This document shows, piece after piece, positions 6,514 through 9,082 of a DNA stretch of 9,082 bases; the stretch's first letter is position 1; each line of letters opens with the position of its first letter. Made by a program: the position numbers and the translations under genes. This DNA comes from an uncultured Clostridia bacterium (lineage in GTDB: Bacteria; Bacillota; Clostridia; Christensenellales; CAG-314), in assembly GCA_934177025.1 (NCBI GenBank), contig CAKPPA010000037.1, positions 1-9,082 on the forward strand, read 5' to 3'. The notes under the pieces were generated by a model that was not told the DNA's origin, ran no database searches, and worked only from the letters and a program-made list of their open reading frames with translations.

Positions 6514-7473
6514 CTACTTGTTTTCCGTAGGTAGTTCCTCGGCGGAGTTTTCCGTTGTTGCCTTTTTTTCGGAGTACGGGTTGACGTGAATCATTGGATC
6601 CAAAATGGAAAGGGACGAAGCGGACAACACTTCCTTGGCATGCTCGGCAATGGCGTGAGCGTCCTTCAGCGGCAGATTTTCGTCGCAGGCAATTTCCACG
6701 TCCACAAACAGGAACGCACCGCTAATGCGCGTTTTTAACGAGTCCACGTTGCGAATTCCGTCAATGCCGCTTAAAATTTCCCGAATTTGCGCAATCGTTT
6801 GATCGTCGGCAGAGGTGTCAAGCATTTCTTTTTCGCTTTGCACGTAAATTTCGATGGCGACTTTCAAAATCAAAATCGCAACAAACAGGCTTGCCGCAGG
6901 TTCCAGCCAGTAGATGTGAAACACAATGGAGCCGACCAGCCCGACAAGGACGGCGATACTCGAAACCGCGTCGGAGCGGTGATGCCATGCATCCGCCTTT
7001 AGGGCGGTGGAACTGATTTTTTTCGCATAGTGCATGGTGTACCAAAACATGCCTTCCTTCATAACAATGGAAACCGACGTTACGGCAATCAGCAACGTTC
7101 CCATGCTGCGTTGCGGTGTCGACGGATTTCGAATGGCTTCCGTCAGTCCGGTGCAGGCCTGATACCCAAGGTAAAGGCCCGTTAAAAACAGCAAAATGGC
7201 AAGGAGTTTGGAACAAACGCTTTCCACCTTGCTATGTCCGTAGTTGTGTTTTTTGTCCGGTTTTTTTGCAGATAAGTAAAGCCCGATTAACACGATCACC
7301 GTACTAAACACGTCCGAAGCCGAATGAACCGCGTCGGAAATGACCGCCAAGTTGACTGCCAAAAGTCCAACGACAAGTTTTGCTACGGATAATATGACGT
7401 TTCCGACGATGGTAACGAGGGAAACTTTTTTTCCGATTTTTGCGCGTTCGGAAATTTGAATGGATTCCTGCAT
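6514..7473 (-). CDS. Cation diffusion facilitator (CDF) metal efflux protein
   Basis: This 319-residue inner-membrane antiporter should expel divalent metal (Zn2+, Fe2+, Mn2+, Co2+ or Cd2+) against H+. The membrane domain (~15-200) has ISDAVHSASDV (45-55), with Asp47, His50 and Asp54 at the first metal-site helix; KHNYGHSKVE (75-84), a conserved family loop; and DAWHHRSDA (161-169), with His165 and Asp168 on the second metal-site helix. The C-terminal ~205-300 is the cytoplasmic ZT_dimer domain (VDSLKTRISGAFLFVDVEI), ending in an acidic tail. I chose the ATG at 7473 because GGAG lies six bases before it. The longer frame from a TTG at 7524 begins on the -35 hexamer of the promoter, so it cannot be the start. 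The metal cannot be assigned from these motifs. It is a single-gene unit, convergent with the ABC gene. Confidence 0.92.
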   Translation of the reverse strand: MQESIQISERAKIGKKVSLVTIVGNVILSVAKLVVGLLAVNLAVISDAVHSASDVFSTVIVLIGLYLSAKKPDKKHNYGHSKVESVCSKLLAILLFLTGLYLGYQACTGLTEAIRNPSTPQRSMGTLLIAVTSVSIVMKEGMFWYTMHYAKKISSTALKADAWHHRSDAVSSIAVLVGLVGSIVFHIYWLEPAASLFVAILILKVAIEIYVQSEKEMLDTSADDQTIAQIREILSGIDGIRNVDSLKTRISGAFLFVDVEIACDENLPLKDAHAIAEHAKEVLSASSLSILDPMIHVNPYSEKKATTENSAEELPTENK

Positions 7474-7495
7474 AAAGTGCTCCGTTTTTTTTGAT

Positions 7496-7524
7496 ATTGT
7501 AAGGCGGTTGCCGCCGTTTGTCAA
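7496..7524 (-). promoter_or_regulatory. Promoter of the CDF gene
   Basis: On the minus strand a perfect TTGACA (7524-7519) and TACAAT (7501-7496) are separated by 17 bases. This is the best-formed promoter pair in the window apart from the one at the right edge. The predicted start is near 7489, leaving a leader of only ~16 bases, so there is no room for a NiCo (czcD) riboswitch. Confidence 0.85.
7503..7515. promoter_or_regulatory. Inverted repeat in the CDF promoter spacer (candidate operator)
   Basis: GGCGG (7503-7507) and CCGCC (7511-7515) form a perfect inverted repeat around TTG. It lies entirely within the 17-base spacer between -10 and -35, where a bound regulator would block or distort the promoter. 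A metal-responsive repressor is plausible for a metal efflux gene, but no regulator gene is adjacent. Confidence 0.4.
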
Positions 7525-7530
7525 CCGAGG

Positions 7531-7554
7531 AGCCGCGTTGTGCGGCTTTTTTTT
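7531..7554 (+). terminator. Terminator-like hairpin on the plus strand, behind the CDF promoter
   Basis: AGCCGC (7531-7536) pairs with GCGGCT (7542-7547) around GTTGT, and eight Ts follow (7547-7554). It is oriented to stop plus-strand transcription entering from the CDF region. No plus-strand gene ends there, so it would stop antisense or read-through RNA, or shield the next region. Confidence 0.6.
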
Positions 7555-7941
7555 AAAACTTTTTTCGAGTGTATTTTGGGTTGCGGCAGGTTTTTATTTT
7601 GTTTTTGGCGAAGGTGCGGTTTTTCACTTTTTTGGGGTTTAGGGGCTAGCAAAAACCTTTTTTTAAAAAAACGTCGGGGGCGGTTTGTCAATCAGGTAAC
7701 TTTTTTAGCGAGCGATTTTTTGTACTGCTACGGAAGCCGTGGTTTGTAAACGCAACGGACGGTAACTTTAAAAAAAAGGCTTTTGCTGCGAAAAAAAACC
7801 GAAACCCTGTTACAGGGTACGTAATGGCAGTCAAAAAGGTTCCGTGTGGGTTTTTGGGGTGGCTTTTCGTCATAAACACTCCGCCGAAAACGTATGCTAT
7901 TTTGCAAGGGGATTTGCGTTACACGCTGTTCGTGAAACAAT
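7555..7941. other. Non-coding stretch upstream of the amidase
   Basis: About 390 bases have homopolymer-rich sequence (T and A runs, for example T7A7 at 7658-7671). There is no convincing frame: the candidates on either strand are rich in Phe, Lys and Cys and lack ribosome sites. One palindrome, ACCCTGTTACAGGGT at 7804-7818, stands out. I see nothing else. Confidence 0.5.
7804..7818. promoter_or_regulatory. 15-base palindrome, possible operator
   Basis: ACCCTGT and ACAGGGT are perfect inverted repeats around a single T. The one-base centre makes it unlikely to be an RNA hairpin and more like a binding site for a dimeric regulator. It lies ~170 bases upstream of the amidase promoter, far for direct control. 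It could also be chance. Confidence 0.25.
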
Positions 7942-7985
7942 TTGTCCACACAAACAACTGTTTTTGTGGATAAAATTGTGGATAA
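7942..7985. promoter_or_regulatory. Cluster of three DnaA-box-like 9-mers
   Basis: TTGTCCACA (7942-7950, plus strand) differs from the consensus TTATCCACA at one position. TTATCCACA occurs perfectly twice on the minus strand, at 7973-7965 and 7985-7977. The two perfect boxes are 12 bases apart, about one helical turn, and face the first. All three fall in 44 bases just upstream of and overlapping the amidase promoter. Known clusters like this act at origins, as DnaA titration sites, or as DnaA-controlled promoters. With no dnaA or dnaN gene in view and only three boxes, an origin is not supported. Confidence 0.65.
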
Positions 7986-7995
7986 GTGCATAATA
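7967..7995 (+). promoter_or_regulatory. Candidate sporulation-type promoter of the amidase gene
   Basis: CATAATA (7989-7995) fits the -10 of forespore sigma-G promoters (CATNHTA type). TGGATA (7967-7972), 16 bases upstream, is one change from the TGAATA -35. The spacing is slightly short compared with Bacillus promoters. The same CATAAT could serve a housekeeping sigma with a poor -35. The -35 overlaps a DnaA box. The predicted start near 8002 rules out the GTG at 8000 as a normal start codon. Confidence 0.35.
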
Positions 7996-8038
7996 CGGCG
8001 TGATTTTTTTCGATAGAAACGGGCGTTTTGGGGGAACT

Positions 8039-8746
8039 ATGATTGTGTTAAGCAAAAACAAATTGTTGCTTGCAGGCATCGCTTTTTGTGCCGTTTTGAC
8101 GTTTTGGGTAGTGGTGGCTCGCTTGCCGCAGGAAGCGCAGGCGGACTACCGCTACACCGTCGTGTTGGACGCAGGGCACGGGGGTGCGGACGGCGGCGTG
8201 GTAGGTGGCGTTACCAAAATTAAGGAAAGTGACCTCAATTTAAGCATGGTGTACTTTTTAAAGGACGAATTCGAGCGCGGTGGATTTAAGGTGGTGCTGA
8301 CGCGCACGGACAAAAACGGATTGTACGGCAGTGCGACGACGAATTTCAAAAAGAGGGATATGCAGCGACGCAAGGAAATTATTACGGAGTGTGCGGCGGA
8401 TATGGTGTTAAGCATTCACATGAACCGCTTTTCCCTTTCCGGCCGCAAAGGGCCGCAGGTGTTTTACGATGCGGAAAGTGCCGAAGGGAAAGGATTGGCG
8501 GAAAGCATTCAAAAAACCTTAAACGCTTTTACGGGGTTGGAGCATTCCGCATTAAGCGGCAAGTATTTTATGTTGCAATGCACTTCAAATCCCAGCGTCA
8601 TTGTGGAGTGCGGCTTTTTGTCCAATCCCGAGGACGAGCAAAAACTCATCGACACCGCCTATCAGGCGCAGTTGGCGCACAAAATTTATCAGGGCGTGGC
8701 AACTTACCTTTCCTTCACGGGGGCAAACGTGTTCGGCGTAGGTTAA
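8039..8746 (+). CDS. cwlD: N-acetylmuramoyl-L-alanine amidase, CwlD-like
   Basis: This 235-residue Amidase_3 enzyme is a zinc hydrolase that cuts the bond between MurNAc and L-Ala in peptidoglycan. The N-terminal hydrophobic segment (9-27) anchors or exports it. The zinc ligands are His47 (DAGHGG), Glu63 (KESDLN) and His127 (SIHMN), and catalytic Glu190 sits in VECGFLSNPED; all are present. There is no SPOR, LysM or SH3 domain. Size and layout match B. subtilis CwlD (237 aa), which makes muramic-delta-lactam in the spore cortex and is needed for germination. A vegetative amidase of the same fold is the alternative. I chose the ATG at 8039, with GGGGGA at 8030-8035. A GTG at 8045 has better spacing and would remove two residues; a GTG at 8000 has no ribosome site. 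A terminator follows, so it is a single-gene unit. Confidence 0.85.
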   Translation: MIVLSKNKLLLAGIAFCAVLTFWVVVARLPQEAQADYRYTVVLDAGHGGADGGVVGGVTKIKESDLNLSMVYFLKDEFERGGFKVVLTRTDKNGLYGSATTNFKKRDMQRRKEIITECAADMVLSIHMNRFSLSGRKGPQVFYDAESAEGKGLAESIQKTLNAFTGLEHSALSGKYFMLQCTSNPSVIVECGFLSNPEDEQKLIDTAYQAQLAHKIYQGVATYLSFTGANVFGVG

Positions 8747-8815
8747 GGAAAGTGCTTGCTAAAATTAGGAAAACCGCAGTTTTTGCCGCGAACACAGGGG
8801 GAAGCGGTCGTAAAC

Positions 8816-8847
8816 GGGGACTTACCGTGCGTAAGTCCCTGTTTTTT
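8816..8847 (+). terminator. Intrinsic terminator of the amidase gene
   Basis: GGGACTTAC (8817-8825) pairs perfectly with GTAAGTCCC (8831-8839) around CGTGC. One G-T pair lies outside, and TG followed by six Ts comes after (8840-8847). Confidence 0.92.
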
Positions 8848-8881
8848 GTAAAATTTTGACGCAACGAGCCATGGAGAACAA

Positions 8882-8987
8882 GGGCAAAAAGCCTTTTCAA
8901 TCATTCGCACGGGCTGTGCGTAAAAACGCGGGGCGAAAAACGGCAAAACGCCTTTTCACATGTTGCAACGGGTACGGGGGTGAAAAG
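8882..8987. repeat. Diverged repeat units with small hairpins
   Basis: Two units begin similarly: GGGC-AAAAA-GCC-TTTTCA (8882-8899) and GGGCG-...-CGCC-TTTTCA (8931-8958). Each makes a small stem followed by TTTT. Between them CGCAC (8906-8910) pairs with GTGCG (8916-8920). At the right, CTTTTCAC (8952-8959) pairs with GTGAAAAG (8980-8987) around a 20-base loop that holds the palindrome GTTGCAAC (8962-8969). Similarity between units is short, so a true duplication is uncertain. Confidence 0.35.
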
Positions 8988-9051
8988 AGAGTTAAAAAAA
9001 AGGATGGGCGAAAAAAAGGAAAAAAATCGGGAGTTCCTTTCCCCGTCGGGA

Positions 9052-9080
9052 TAGACAGTTCCTTGCCGTTATGGTATAAT
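9052..9080 (+). promoter_or_regulatory. Strong promoter for a gene beyond the right edge
   Basis: TAGACA (9052-9057) and a perfect TATAAT (9075-9080) are 17 bases apart, with TG at 9072-9073 making an extended -10. AGTTCCTT occurs at 9032-9039 and again at 9057-9064, directly after the -35, and may be a regulator site. The gene it drives lies to the right of the window. Confidence 0.8.
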
Positions 9081-9082
9081 AA

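Larger units (their letters stand above)
8747..9082. other. Intergenic tail of the window
   Basis: After the amidase stop there is the terminator (8816-8847), a stretch of repeat-like hairpins (8882-8987), an A-rich stretch (8990-9027) and a strong promoter at the edge (9052-9080). No coding frame with a ribosome site is seen. Confidence 0.6.

Noticed and set aside
7474..7495. NiCo (czcD) riboswitch for the CDF gene
   Set aside because: The predicted leader is only ~16 bases, too short to hold one.
7474..7524. N-terminal extension of the CDF protein from a TTG
   Set aside because: The TTG is the first three bases of the TTGACA -35 hexamer. A well-spaced GGAG precedes the ATG at 7473 instead.
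7540..7749. Phe- and Cys-rich plus-strand frame
   Set aside because: It is a product of T-rich DNA, starts inside a terminator hairpin and lacks a ribosome site.
7942..7985. Chromosomal replication origin
   Set aside because: There are only three boxes, no dnaA or dnaN in view, no defined unwinding element and no clear skew change. A titration or regulatory cluster fits better.
7728..7991. 87-codon minus-strand frame in the gap before the amidase
   Set aside because: It covers the DnaA-box cluster, has no ribosome site, and its residues look like a random translation.

Overview
The window looks like chromosomal DNA of a Bacillota bacterium, probably class Clostridia. The basis is a set of Gram-positive style Shine-Dalgarno sites (GGAGG, GGGGAGGT), a fused ABC/FtsX permease and an NhaC-type antiporter of kinds common in that phylum, T-rich intrinsic terminators, and a 235-residue membrane-anchored Amidase_3 protein matching the size and form of the spore-germination amidase CwlD. 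The genus cannot be read from the sequence. I saw no tRNA, rRNA, CRISPR array or transposase.

Layout: (1) Bases 1 to about 343 are very AT-rich (29% G+C over bases 1-300, counted by hand). They carry the 3' end of an alpha/beta hydrolase and the first ~12 codons of a second gene. The sequence then changes abruptly to G+C-rich, hairpin-rich, apparently non-coding DNA. This is a genuine junction or an assembly joint. (2) 541-1290 encodes an unrecognised lipoprotein with its own promoter and a strong terminator. (3) 1653-3239 encodes an NhaC-family Na+/H+ antiporter with its own promoter. (4) 3240-3767 is a 528-base gap with a weak terminator, two diverged copies of a TTCGGCG...CGCCGAA stem-loop and several further hairpins. 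(5) 3768-6125 encodes a one-piece ABC transporter with an FtsX/MacB-like permease, followed by a short tandem duplication that includes its stop codon and by a bidirectional terminator. (6) 7473-6514 (minus strand) encodes a cation diffusion facilitator with a near-consensus promoter that has a perfect inverted repeat in its spacer. (7) 7525-8038 is a long gap ending in a cluster of three DnaA-box-like 9-mers over the promoter region of (8) the cwlD-like amidase at 8039-8746. (9) The window ends with a terminator, repeat-like hairpins and a strong promoter for a gene beyond the edge.

The genes are mostly independent single-gene transcription units with their own promoters and terminators, not one operon. 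The shared theme is cell-envelope and ion handling: lipoprotein, Na+/H+ exchange, ABC export or envelope remodelling, divalent metal efflux and peptidoglycan amidase. Nothing shows that they form one pathway.

I did not find a convincing new multi-gene system. The observations most worth following are the DnaA-box cluster upstream of the amidase, the composition junction that truncates a coding start near base 345, and the structured repeats in the 3240-3767 gap.
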